Virus record (IMG/VR): IMGVR_UViG_3300042691_023538
Coordinates: 1-36,753 of that record
DNA: 36,753 bases
DNA from: a virus
Direction: 5' to 3' (one strand)
Notes under the pieces: model-generated
The model's database searches: none
What the model was told of the DNA's origin: nothing
The model's input: the letters and a program-made list of their open reading frames with translations, nothing else
Program-made: the position numbers and the translations under genes
In this document: positions 11,801-19,500 of the stretch, one piece after another
Numbering within the stretch: position 1 is the first letter of the stretch
Layout of the letters: each line of letters starts with the position of its first letter

Positions 11801-14800
11801 CACAAAGGAGATCCAATTTTTGAAAGATATTTTGATGGATCAGATCCTTCTATTATTGATACATCTGAGAACACTATCGAAATACCTGGCCATTTCTTCG
11901 TTACTGGAGAAAAGATTACATATACAAATGCTGGATCTGGCACCACAACATCAGTAGGTATTGCTACCACAACTATTAGTGGATTTGGATCTACTGATAA
12001 ATTGCCATCAACACTTTACATTGTTAAGATAAATGAAAATAAAGTAAGAGTTTCTGCTTCTGCTACAGATGCTTTACTTTCTATTCCAAATACACTAGAT
12101 ATAACTTCTGTTGGGGTTGGATCTACTCACAGATTTACTGCCCACAATCAAAACGCAAAAGTCCTTGTATCCTTAGATAATATCATCCAATCCCCCATTG
12201 TAGCAACCTCAGTTGTATCGTCACTATCAACAAACACTTATACAACTGACGATATCCTATACTTCACAGGTATCACTTCATTCTTTGGTGGAGATTTGAT
12301 TCGCGTTGAAAATGAAATTATGAAGATTGAAGCTGTTGGAGTTGGTTTAACAAATGCAATAAGAGTAAGAAGACCCTGGCTAGGAACAGTTGTTGCTGGA
12401 TATTCTACTGGTACGACAGTTACCAAAGTACAAGGAACTTATAATATCGTAGATAATACTCTCAATTTTGTAGAAGCTCCATATGGAAATGTGCCAATTG
12501 GAAGCACTACAAATCCACCAGATGAAAGAGATTGGACTGGAATATCCACAAGTTCACATTTCCACGGAAGATCATTTATGAGATCTGGAATTGTAAACAC
12601 TGGTAATGAAACTTATTACAAGAACTATATTTTTAATGATATATCATCAGATTTTGATGGTGTTGAAAGAACCTTTACATTACGATCTGATGGGTCCAAT
12701 GTTACAGGTATTTCCAACGAAAATGCAATTGTTTTAATTAATGATGTATTCCAAGGTCCAGGAACTGATGAAAATTATACTCTATCCGAATCTACAGGAA
12801 TAACTTCAATATCTTTCACAGGAACAGCAACATCTGTTGCATATGACATAAACTCTTCAAATCTGCCAATTGGGGGAATAATAATTTCAGTAGGTTCTAC
12901 TGAAGGATTTGGATATCAACCACTTGTTGCCGCTGGAGGAACAGCAATCGTTTCTGTTGCTGGTACTATTTCTTCGGTTAGTATTGGAAACAGTGGTTCT
13001 GGATATAGAGTCGGTGTTCAAACAGTCAGGGTTGGGGTTCAAACTTCAGATTCTAATGGTTTCTACTTGGAGTTTATTGGAACTGCCGCTGTAAGTGGTG
13101 GAAATATTGTTAGTATTGCTATCACAAATCCTGGTGTTGGATATACCTCAACCAACCCACCAGAAGTTATTATTGATTCTCCACTATCATATTCAGACAT
13201 ACCTCTAATCTATAGTTCTACAGTAACTGCAGGTTTAGGAACAGCAGCAACTATTGACATTGTTGTTGGTCAAGGATCTAGTGTTATAGATTTTGAAATT
13301 AAAAACACTGGGTATGGATATCGTGAAAATGAGGTACTGACCGTTCCTGTTGGAGGTTTAACTGGAATCCCAACAACTTCTTCTTATGATGAGTTCCAAG
13401 TCACAATACAAAATGTTTTCTCTGATAAGTTTACTGGATGGTCTGTTGGAGAACTTCAAGTATTTGATAATATTTCAAGTCTATTTGATGGCGAAACTAC
13501 AACTTTCCCTCTTACAATTAATGGCGATCTAGTGTCAATTAAGGCAGCTAAAGGTTCTAACATCAATGTACAGGATCTCCTACTAGTATTTGTAAATGAT
13601 ATTTTACAGGTTCCGGGTGAAGGATATGTATTTAATGGAGGAAGCGTCATAACATTCACGGAAGCTCCTAAAGGAATAAGTTTGGGAATTCCTGGAACTA
13701 ATGATACTTGCAAGATTCTCTTCTATAGAGGTAGTGGATCTGTTGATGTTCTTGAAAGAAATATTCTTGAAACAGTAAAAGTTGGAGATGAACTAGTATT
13801 TGGATACGATTCATCGATTGGACAATCACCAACTCTTCAGGAAGAAGATAGAACGGTAACTTCTATTCTTGCTACAGATTTGGTTAATACCAATCCATAC
13901 TTTGGTCCAGGAAACACTAGCGATGAATCATTATCAAGAACTATTACTTGGTGTCGCCAAACTGAAGATAAGATAATTGATGAGCAAGAGATTGCTAAAG
14001 ATAGAATGCTATACGAACCACTAATTACTCCATCTTCTTATATTATAAGATCTGTTGGTATTGGTTCAACTGAAATTTATGTTGATAACGTAAGACCATT
14101 CTTTAATGCTCAAAATGAAAGTGCTACAAGTCTTTCATTCCAGAATAAAGTAACTCTGATATCTCAAGATGAAAAAGTTGGTGCTTCTGCTACCGCAGTA
14201 GTTTCTGTCGCAGGCACTATATCATCCATCATTATTAATGATGGTGGAAGTGGGTATACCTCATCTCCAATAGTCACAATCGGAAGTACAGCACAATCTG
14301 TTGGACTTGGAACAACTGCGACCGCAACTGCCTCTATAACATCTGGAATTGTTACATCAATAACTCTAACAAATTCTGGTACTGGATATACAACTTCAAA
14401 CCCACCAGTTGTTCTTGTTTCACCACCAACATCAATAGTAGAAACAAATGATGTTTCTTCTTACTCTGGAGATTCTGGTATAATTGTTGGATTTGGAACT
14501 ACGACTGTTGGGTCAGACTATCAGATGATTTTTGATCTACACATTCCAGAAGATTCTTATATGAGATCTTCCACTATTGTTGGCACTGCTTTAACATTAA
14601 GTGGTATTTCCACAGGAGATTTCTTTGTTGTTTATGATTCTAATATTGGAACTTCAGCAACTTCACTACTATCTAAAGATAGTAGTGGAACAACAATAGC
14701 AATAGGAACAAGTTTTATTGATAATGTTTATCAAGTTACATCAGTTTCTAGTGTTACCTCTACCATATTAGGAATTGGTACTACAGTAGTTTCTCGTGTT

Positions 14801-15013
14801 AATGTTACTGTTACTGGAATGGGAATTACCAATTCCGGTATTATTACAACATCCACTTATTTTGGAAATTATAGCTGGGGTAAGATAAATCTAACATCAA
14901 GATCCGAAAATAATGAATTTACTTTCTATGGAAATAATGGTGTGTCTGGCATTACAACTTCATCTTTAGTAAACAGAAGTGAGCCCTTGAAGTATAAAAA
15001 TTATCTAACATAA
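2882..15013 (+). CDS. giant modular baseplate/tail protein at the gp7 position, with YHYH domain
   Basis: One uninterrupted frame encodes 4043 residues, about four times T4 gp7 (1032). Its position between gp6 and gp8 and its helical N-terminus (about residues 1-60) suggest the peripheral wedge protein gp7 or its replacement. Residues 96-130 hold an RG-type module ending in CYRGFSG. About 1210-1345 is a YHYH-type domain, with PIIGWAYDGNPIYGPYG and YPNGTYAYF. GSGY-type beta modules lie near 747-817, 1058-1180, 2098-2200, 3353-3497 and 3770-3853. HGF-type modules lie near 594-673, 838-913, 953-1008, 1858-1913 and 2997-3060. A second RG module is near 3138-3181, and an HFHGRSF motif follows. The rest is Ser/Thr/Gly-rich beta sequence with many GVGST/GIGST turns. 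No signal peptide or transmembrane segment is seen. A virion role is near certain; gp7 orthology is inference. Confidence 0.85.
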   Translation: MSEKRIQIKDVVKNQIPQYVKEDFPLVGEFLSQYYLAQEFQGAPIDLLQNIDRYVRVDSTTELKTSTILGSNISEFDENINISLLDSETGTKGFPEKYGLISIDNELILYETKTESAFINCYRGFSGIVAYKNTNVGIAATYKLNPNDELIFKQSSAETHTEGTEIFNLSGLFLQEFLIKTKYQIAPGFENRTFVDKVNESLLLKQIKDFYRSKGTDRSFEILFKALYGEDVKIIRPKDLLFRPSDAQYKVTNDLVVELISGPIEKIPNLTLFQNNYLNLSKAYGTVSEVETITSDEGKIFYKLKIDGGYNRDPAFDGAIYGKFSVHSKTRSIEKTIAGSTSIVVDSTVGFSTTGELYVQFFDGTTGVVSYTSKTLNQFLGCSNVISDILDNSVVGINTYAYATTSDNTEIRVRINSILNNVNIDTPNYFYSKGDTATIPTFGFEGKNALDNDWIFNTATTYDVLSYNIVDNSDKTYSLTFNNRHSFQIGDSFEILQYGIILSEGRVVDVLSEKTIIISGQGELSGNIFKVKRKILKVNSSNFSDVNVLSANIQNVYRDKEKLLVASSSLPSYVNQSLNVTNRSITFSGTYQGETISLTSLEDHGFYTGDSIYYTPETREVTSIDADGNFTSSTVVSSSLFEEGIYFIKRIDANNVKFAKSKSDILNQKFVNVENETTVSNNKIEPYIFYQKTLQSQKLLREISDPVPTKNPVETLPGLTGILANGVEILNYKSKDKIFYGPIENIDVLSTGDNYDVINPPQIIITDSIGSGATGNCSVSGSLLEIRVLDPGFDYFDTPVVKITGGNGEGARARANMKLVSHQVAFNSEEKSALVSVGATLSTIGFSTSHKFRNAEAVIYKTFGQKSVSGLTTNSTYYVSVISPSTVKLHQTFGDAISGINTVTLSDYGIGNHSLESVNKKSILSSVTVENSGTGYQNKRRQVSLAGINTSTDSIYITNHGFSSGEIVKYSTDGTVIGGLSNNTNYYITTIDDNSFRLSEVASSGSSEDFFYTTKQYVNITSGNSDQHIFNYPEISVSLIGNVGVSSIYKAQIEPIFRGSIESVQLVSGGSSYGIEDIFGVEREPNISILGGRNAEFQPIISNGQIVQVLVNNVGRDYTSSPDLIVTGEGSGAVLVPIVQNNQIVEVRVIESGGGYSQESTTITASHPGTGAQFKANIKSWTVNLFQKYINKISEDDGFLSLGTNGDFGLQYTHIYAPRKLREILFSREQGGGILYSNPDLRISNSVEIASTDHSPIIGWAYDGNPIYGPYGYSSKSGGVVSQMKSGYRVQLGEGRPSINFFPEGFFVEDYVHYDSEDETILDENNGRFCITPEYPNGTYAYFATISNSSVDSSGPFTRYRRPVFPYLIGNTYKSNPNQFNFDRFSNQDDIDLNETNWVRNTYPYNITENQSTYQYVTIPNNLNQTIDIVGVSPGSIDSVGILTGGNNYKINDSVIFDNFDIDGNTRGYSASAVVSKLSGKQVSSVSVASSTISNVEFYPIGNKGQYVLYANTPHNFTNFDLISISGVSTTSSYLEGNYIAGIETSKVSLVGSGSTTIGISTVGSTGIVTFISVAGNLGFSNIRENDILLLNDEKVKVLNIDPVSSRLRILREIDGTIGVSHTVTTVLYEKPRRLTINSGFKTDYSYSLNKQIYFDPRESVAIGTDSSLGAGSTVIFSNPGAGLTQVFVGNGLIYLPGHNLNTGDLLTYNTNNGSPITVYSIGVGSTTLFDDSDVYVAKYDDNFIGISTVKVGLGSTGFFSGISATTSSIRPLLFTGVGTGVYHSFKTNYSVITGTVSRNIVTVSTAQTHGLVNNDLVEIDVNPAITTSISVKYDDYNRKILLNPKSFIALDVDIANNSITISNHNFKSGDKVIHTSQSPSGGLSNEGTYYIIVVDKNNIKLSDSYYNSTKLIPDVVSITSASVGTISLVNPAIKVFKDSAVEFNLSDSSLSYEYQSSRYPAFRFEVYRDNQFREIFDTSGTNRTFNVQRSGVVGISSNAKARIIVNDTLPKTLYYNLVPVYDNNLPLEKSEIKSDNTVHSYNEIQVESSGYNGLKTVKVPTTTTFTYFLVEEPESSSYSPNGSVLNYYTNSNSAYGPIKEIKVLNKGLNYYSLPSITNVSSNTGIGAVLEAESKSIGVVRKTKILDVGFDYPSDYTLKPKVSLPKVVKIDSLSSFQSIGVSSVGRGYVTPPKLLVFDGKTGNLIPEVDLKYEFGKNDVIIRNNTFGMYNTTPTILPVDNSNGVGIRTISYNSSSKKVTVGLSTGFSTLSSFPFQINDKVLIENISVGVGSTGKGFNSQNYNYQLFTLTDVDENIGGIGSVSYSLDGYLNGSEFPGNFDPTNSVGRIIPQKFFPQFTSILTKNNYRVGEVVTSGSSSGVVEAWDPITNYLKIVTKDDFEIGEKIEGLSSKTQGFASSVTGFDYYAVLDSTSKFENGWETSAGFLNNEEQRIQDNFYYQNFSYSIKSKIPFDTWNDVVSTLNHTVGFRKFSDLQLESKVSPETNTSLAVGVSTQTTGVEVIVDMIGYADLNCFYDFDLAKENSLRIESRVVSNQISFNNRILTDYFESFGNRVLSIDDISSQFNSNPRPTNYSEINRFDLREVQAQKYITYIRDKRYTGQRQAMIVTLIHDGLNGYLNQYGRVETSYDLGSFDFAISGSDGILNYYPTRFTINDYDVVTLSYNLKDDLSGIGSTTIGSVVEINTSNSSVSAASTVNIVSLGTTYTSAKILVEISAGDGQYELDELNLVHDGTNVEFLEYGQLTTGDIISPLSSSGYGTYYPYISGSQVKVDFISNAGIGTTTYINTISIGIANTSSSGIGTLEMKHALLKATTTSIASSVSPISSVILDYSGEYSAAYCLVQVTDITNNRHQMSEIIMIDDDVYADPYITEFGNLETYAGLGTVGGSVTGIGETTQLTFTPLPNIETQVKVYANILRIQDDSRDIVDLNNGTIETAYGNYTGTESDLKRAFNLTHKGDPIFERYFDGSDPSIIDTSENTIEIPGHFFVTGEKITYTNAGSGTTTSVGIATTTISGFGSTDKLPSTLYIVKINENKVRVSASATDALLSIPNTLDITSVGVGSTHRFTAHNQNAKVLVSLDNIIQSPIVATSVVSSLSTNTYTTDDILYFTGITSFFGGDLIRVENEIMKIEAVGVGLTNAIRVRRPWLGTVVAGYSTGTTVTKVQGTYNIVDNTLNFVEAPYGNVPIGSTTNPPDERDWTGISTSSHFHGRSFMRSGIVNTGNETYYKNYIFNDISSDFDGVERTFTLRSDGSNVTGISNENAIVLINDVFQGPGTDENYTLSESTGITSISFTGTATSVAYDINSSNLPIGGIIISVGSTEGFGYQPLVAAGGTAIVSVAGTISSVSIGNSGSGYRVGVQTVRVGVQTSDSNGFYLEFIGTAAVSGGNIVSIAITNPGVGYTSTNPPEVIIDSPLSYSDIPLIYSSTVTAGLGTAATIDIVVGQGSSVIDFEIKNTGYGYRENEVLTVPVGGLTGIPTTSSYDEFQVTIQNVFSDKFTGWSVGELQVFDNISSLFDGETTTFPLTINGDLVSIKAAKGSNINVQDLLLVFVNDILQVPGEGYVFNGGSVITFTEAPKGISLGIPGTNDTCKILFYRGSGSVDVLERNILETVKVGDELVFGYDSSIGQSPTLQEEDRTVTSILATDLVNTNPYFGPGNTSDESLSRTITWCRQTEDKIIDEQEIAKDRMLYEPLITPSSYIIRSVGIGSTEIYVDNVRPFFNAQNESATSLSFQNKVTLISQDEKVGASATAVVSVAGTISSIIINDGGSGYTSSPIVTIGSTAQSVGLGTTATATASITSGIVTSITLTNSGTGYTTSNPPVVLVSPPTSIVETNDVSSYSGDSGIIVGFGTTTVGSDYQMIFDLHIPEDSYMRSSTIVGTALTLSGISTGDFFVVYDSNIGTSATSLLSKDSSGTTIAIGTSFIDNVYQVTSVSSVTSTILGIGTTVVSRVNVTVTGMGITNSGIITTSTYFGNYSWGKINLTSRSENNEFTFYGNNGVSGITTSSLVNRSEPLKYKNYLT
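5122..6420 (+). repeat. degenerate GSGY and HGF beta modules in the giant protein, N-terminal third
   Basis: At protein level this stretch alternates two module types. GSGY-type units, with a pattern like I-x-x-V-x-V-x-x-x-G-x-x-Y followed by a Pro-containing strand and a G-x-G-A turn, occur at 5122-5332 and 6055-6420. HGF-type units (HGFSSGEIVKY ... GLSNNTNYYITTIDDNSFRL) occur at 5395-5550 and 5740-5905. The copies are too diverged to align as DNA repeats by eye. Confidence 0.6.
6510..6920 (+). other. YHYH-type domain within the giant protein
   Basis: About residues 1210-1345 contain the glycine/aromatic signatures of the YHYH family: IIGWAYDGNPIYGPYGYSS, a following acidic segment with VHYD, and the closing YPNGTYAYFATI. 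YHYH domains occur in marine bacterial secreted proteins and in cyanophage structural proteins. Their biochemical role is not established. The domain is embedded in-frame and is flanked by beta modules. Confidence 0.75.
12930..14440 (+). repeat. GSGY beta modules near the C-terminus of the giant protein
   Basis: At least four units of the form S-V-A-G-T-I-S-S-x-x-I-x-x-x-G-S-G-Y lie at about 12945-13045, 13090-13180, 13240-13340 and 14195-14440. The phrase SVAGTISS occurs twice, at about 12955 and 14205. The phrase STNPP/TSNPP follows two of the GY motifs. Similar units occur in gp14, gp8 and the DUF4815-type protein, so this is a shared module and not only an internal repeat. Confidence 0.65.
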
Positions 15014-15017
15014 TCAT

Positions 15018-15025
15018 AATAAATA
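15018..15025 (+). promoter_or_regulatory. T4-type late promoter box before gp8
   Basis: AATAAATA lies in the 30-nt gap after the giant gene and ends 18 nt before the gp8 ATG. It does not overlap the stop (15011-15013). It would drive gp8, the DUF4815-type gene and the two small genes after it. Confidence 0.6.
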
Positions 15026-15043
15026 GATAAAAAACTCTGTCAA

Positions 15044-16591
15044 ATGTCTGCAATTATAACTGATCAGATTAGAATATTAAATGCTAAGAACTTTGTTGCT
15101 GGAGTTACTGCCGCAACAAATTCTTATTATTCATTTATTGGATTACCAAATCCGACAGATTATCAAACTGATTGGGATAATAACCCCCCAGCCCCTAAAG
15201 ATAATTTTGATCAGGAAAATGATTATTGGGATACAATGATTGCTCTGAAGAGAATAAACTCCGCAGACATTCGACAGGTTGTTCCAAAAAGAGTATGGAC
15301 TTCAGGTACAACTTATGATATGTACCGCCACGACTATAATAGATCAAATGTAGCTAAAGTTTCTGGAGCAACTAACTTATATTCTGCTTTCTATTTTGTG
15401 ATGAATAGTGAGTATAGAGTTTATATTTGTCTTCAGAATGGAATTACACCAGAAACTCCAAATGGAAAGCCATCACTAGATGAACCAACTTTTACTGACT
15501 TAGAACCAAGAACAGCTGGATCTAGTGGGGATGGTTATGTTTGGAAGTATTTGTATACTATTAAACCAGCAGATGTAATAAAATTTGAATCATCAGATTT
15601 TATTCCAGTACCACAAAATTGGGAAACAGGAACAGACAATGCTTCTGTTAGAGATAATGCAATAGATGGATCGATAAAAATAGTTACTGTTACAAACAGG
15701 GGAGTTGGTATAGGAACAGCAAATACAACATACACAAGAGTTCCAATCAGAGGAGATGGAACTGGAGCCGAATGTACTATTGTGGTAAATAATGACCAAG
15801 AAGTTGAATCGGTAACTGTTTCAAATCAAGGCTCTGGTTACACTTATGGGAATGTTGATTTGGTTGCTGGTAACGTTCCAACAGGAACAACTAGACCAAC
15901 TTTTAATGTTATCATTCCCCCAAAAGGTGGACACGGATACGATATCTATAGAGAACTTGGGGCTTATAATGTTCTTTTATATTCTAGAATTGAAAATAAT
16001 AATGAAAACCCAGATTTTATAACTGGTAATCAAATTGCAAGAGTAGGAGTTGTAGAAAATCCAGAAGTTACTACTGGAACACTCCTAACATCTGATAGAG
16101 CTAGTGCAGTTAATGCATTACGTTTAACTGGTGCTGGTTACAGTTCAGCAACCTTTGCAGCAGATTCATATATTACACAAACTGTCTCATCAGGAACTAC
16201 CGCTGTTGGTAGAGTAATCAGTTATAACCAACTAACTGGAGTTTTAAAGTTTTGGCAAGATAGAACACTTGCTGGATTTAACACTGTTGGAACTGCACAA
16301 ACAAATCCAGCATATGGGTTTGATTTGACCGAATTTACATCATCTCCCGCAACTGGTGGAAGTTTAAATGTTAATGGGGGATCATTAACTCTAACAATTG
16401 ATAGCACCTATTCAGGTATCTCTACCGTAATAAATAATAGAACATACTACCTTGGACAGACTTTTACAAATGGAGTCTCAAATCCAGAAGTAAAAAGACA
16501 TTCAGGAAACATTATCTACGTGGATAATAGACCGGCAATTACAAGGTCATCAAATCAAAAAGAAGATATTAAAGTCATTTTGCAGTTCTAA
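15044..16591 (+). CDS. 8: baseplate wedge protein gp8
   Basis: The gene encodes 515 residues, longer than T4 gp8 (334). The N-terminal part (about residues 1-200) has the gp8 pattern in order: ITDQIRILNAKNFVAGV, YYSFIGLPNPTDY, PKRVWTSGTTYDMYRHDY, and DGYVWKYLYTIKPAD near 165-180. gp8 dimers sit on the outer wedge and contact gp7, gp6 and gp10 in T4. The extra length is explained by a GSGY-type beta module at about residues 210-285 (VESVTVSNQGSGYTYG) and a TSG-type module at about 375-415 (VSSGTTAVGRVISYNQLTGVLKFW), both also found in neighbouring virion proteins. The C-terminus (SGNIIYVDNRPAITR) again looks like gp8 core, so the modules appear inserted. The start has a weak SD but follows a late promoter. 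gp8 identity is strong. Confidence 0.88.
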   Translation: MSAIITDQIRILNAKNFVAGVTAATNSYYSFIGLPNPTDYQTDWDNNPPAPKDNFDQENDYWDTMIALKRINSADIRQVVPKRVWTSGTTYDMYRHDYNRSNVAKVSGATNLYSAFYFVMNSEYRVYICLQNGITPETPNGKPSLDEPTFTDLEPRTAGSSGDGYVWKYLYTIKPADVIKFESSDFIPVPQNWETGTDNASVRDNAIDGSIKIVTVTNRGVGIGTANTTYTRVPIRGDGTGAECTIVVNNDQEVESVTVSNQGSGYTYGNVDLVAGNVPTGTTRPTFNVIIPPKGGHGYDIYRELGAYNVLLYSRIENNNENPDFITGNQIARVGVVENPEVTTGTLLTSDRASAVNALRLTGAGYSSATFAADSYITQTVSSGTTAVGRVISYNQLTGVLKFWQDRTLAGFNTVGTAQTNPAYGFDLTEFTSSPATGGSLNVNGGSLTLTIDSTYSGISTVINNRTYYLGQTFTNGVSNPEVKRHSGNIIYVDNRPAITRSSNQKEDIKVILQF

Positions 16592-16597
16592 AGAATT

Positions 16598-19500
16598 ATG
16601 TCTCAGCAAACAAATCTCAATGTAGCACCATATTTTGATGACTTTAATCCAAATAATGATTACCACAGAGTACTTTTTAAGCCAGGATATCCTGTCCAAG
16701 CAAGAGAACTAACAACTCTCCAATCTATTTTACAAAATCAAATTGAAAGATTTGGACAACACTTCTTTAAAGAAGGTGCCAAAGTAATTCCAGGAAACAC
16801 TGGATATAATGGATTATATTATGCTATTCAACTTCAAAATAATTATCTGGGTATTCCAGTAGCGGCATATATAGACCAATTAGTTGGTGCAAAGATAACG
16901 GGGCAAACCTCAGGAGTTACTGCAGTAGTAGATAAAGTTCTACTAGCACAAGATTCTGAAAGAGGAAATTTAACCTTATATATTAACTACCTAAGTTCAA
17001 ACACTCAGAACAATTCTACTCAACAGTTTTCTGATGGGGAGTTATTAACTTCAAATATAACTATCAGCTCTGGATTGCTGGGGAATACTGTTATTCAGTC
17101 TGGAGAACCATTTGCTATAACTTTAGCAAATGGAGCAGCAGCAGTAGGATCATCTTTTAACATTTCTGAGGGTGTATATTTTATTAGAGGAAATTTTGTC
17201 AATGTAGGGACAGAAACTCTAATTCTTGATCAATATTCCAATACACCTAATTATAGAATTGGTCTGTATATCAATGAAGAAATAATAACATCTGATATTG
17301 ATGAGACCCTTACAGACAATTCCCAAGGCGAAAATAACTATGCTGCACCCGGAGCTGATAGATTAAAGATATCCACATTTTTATTCAAAAAAAGTCTAAC
17401 TGATTTTGATGACAACAACTTTATTGAACTTGCAACTATAAATGATGGCAATATACGTACAAAAACAGTTGCAAGCAATTATAATTTAATTACAGATGAA
17501 CTAGCAAGAAGAACCTATGCAGAATCTGGAGATTATGTAGTATCACCTTTTGATATTTCAGTAAAAGATTCTTTAAATAACAATAAGGGAAATAGAGGAA
17601 TATTTAATAGAGGTCAATTTACATATGGAGGTGCAACACCTTCAGATAATTTGGCATTGTATCAGGTTTCTCCAGGAAAAGCTTTTGTCAGGGGTTATGA
17701 AGTAGATATAATCTCCACGACATTTTTAGATGTTCCAAAACCAAGAACAGTAAAAACTTTAACAAATCAATCTATAGTTTATAACACTGGTCCAACATTA
17801 AAACTGAACAGAGTTTTAGGAGCTCCACAAATTGGTCTCGGAAATACATATGTAGTTAGTCTGAGAGATCAGAGAGTAGGATCTGCTGGAACTACTGCTT
17901 CCGGAAAAGAAATTGGTGTAGCTAGAGTTTATGACTTTAAGTTAGAATCTGGATTATATGAAACTGCGAATAAAAATTTAAATGAGTGGCACGTATCTTT
18001 ATTTGATATACAAACATTTACAAATATTCACTTAAATAATCCAATAACTTTAACGGTTCCAACTTATATAAAAGGAAATAATAGTGGAGCAAGCGGATTT
18101 TTAAGAAATAGTATAACAGACTCAAGATCACTTACAATTTATGATGTAAAGGGAAAATTTATTCCAAATGAATCTTTAGTATTTGATGGTATAGAATCTG
18201 GGGTGATTGGAGTAGCTGTAACAGCTCACGGTATATCCGATGTAAAATCTCTATATGGAAAAGTGGGAAGTGCATCAACATTCAATGCAGATGTAATTCA
18301 ATCACCAAGATTTAATGTTGGAATTGCAACGGTTGGAGTTCAAAAATATTTTGTCAATGAAGAACTGTTCAGAACAACATTAACATCTACAGTAGGAGTT
18401 GGTTCTACTGTAATCTATCTTGACACAAATCAATTTAGTTTAAATGATATTGATAATATCTCAATTTCTATAGGAAATTCTATTACAGCAGGAACTGGAA
18501 CAGTAACTAATGCTCCTATAGTTTCTATTGGAGATACTTTTGTAAGAATATCTCAAAATAGTGCTATTGGATTAGGAACATCTTTCGTGACCACTCTTAC
18601 AAATACTGTAGGATTTGGTTCTGATATTATTTTTGTAGATAGCTCTACAGAGGCACTTACAATAGGAAGTAGCATTACAGTAGGAACAGCACTTACGACA
18701 GCACCTATTGTTGCAGTAGGAGATACCTTTGTTAAGATAGGTGCTGCTTTTACTTCAACCTCCACTCTACAGACTACAGTATCTTCCACAGTTGGGGTTG
18801 GATCTACTTCAATTTTTGTTGGTATAGTTACTGGAGTTGTTGCTGGAGTTAGCAGAATGTCTGTTGGCACAGCTCTAACAAATGTCACTATTGTATCGAT
18901 AGGAGACACTTTCGTAAATATTGGAACTGGAAATACTTCAGGAGTTACAATATCTGCAGGAGTTGCGGTAACTTTTAATAATGTTTCTTCGATGATAACT
19001 GGAACTGCGGTAACTTTTACAAGAGTTTCCCAATTAGTTATTGGTGATGAGGTAATTATTTCAAATCCTCTATTTACAAGCACTGTAAAATCACCAAACA
19101 CACTTTTCCCAGGATCAAATAGAATATTTAAAAATAATTTAGTAACATATAGTGATGTAACTTTACCAGATCCAGTTGTTGCAAGGGTTGTTAGTGTAGG
19201 AACAACTTCAATAGAAGTTACACCTGTTCAGACTGTTTCGGGAATTACATCTTCGATATTACCATCATCATCAATCCTCGATGTTACAGATTTCAAAGTT
19301 ATCAACACAGATCTAGAGTCTTCTTTAGACAATACTTTATATACAAAGTTACCAAAAAATAATGTTTCTGCAGTCGATCTTTCTTCAGGAACTCTGACTA
19401 TCAGAAAATCATTTACAGTTAATATTTCCGGAAATCAGTTGTCAGCAAATGTAACTGCTGGTACTAATGAAACTTTTGCTGCTTTTGATGTTGAAAGATA

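Noticed and set aside
2882-15013. Possible fusion or assembly artefact producing the 4043-residue frame
   Set aside because: The frame is continuous, composition and module types are consistent throughout, and no internal promoter/SD/start arrangement suggests two genes. Large proteins at this locus are known in cyanophages.
18553-19101. 182-residue open frame on the minus strand
   Set aside because: It lies wholly inside the tandem repeats of the DUF4815-type gene, is Val/Thr/Pro-rich as expected from the antisense of Ser/Gly/Thr repeats, and has no promoter or SD.
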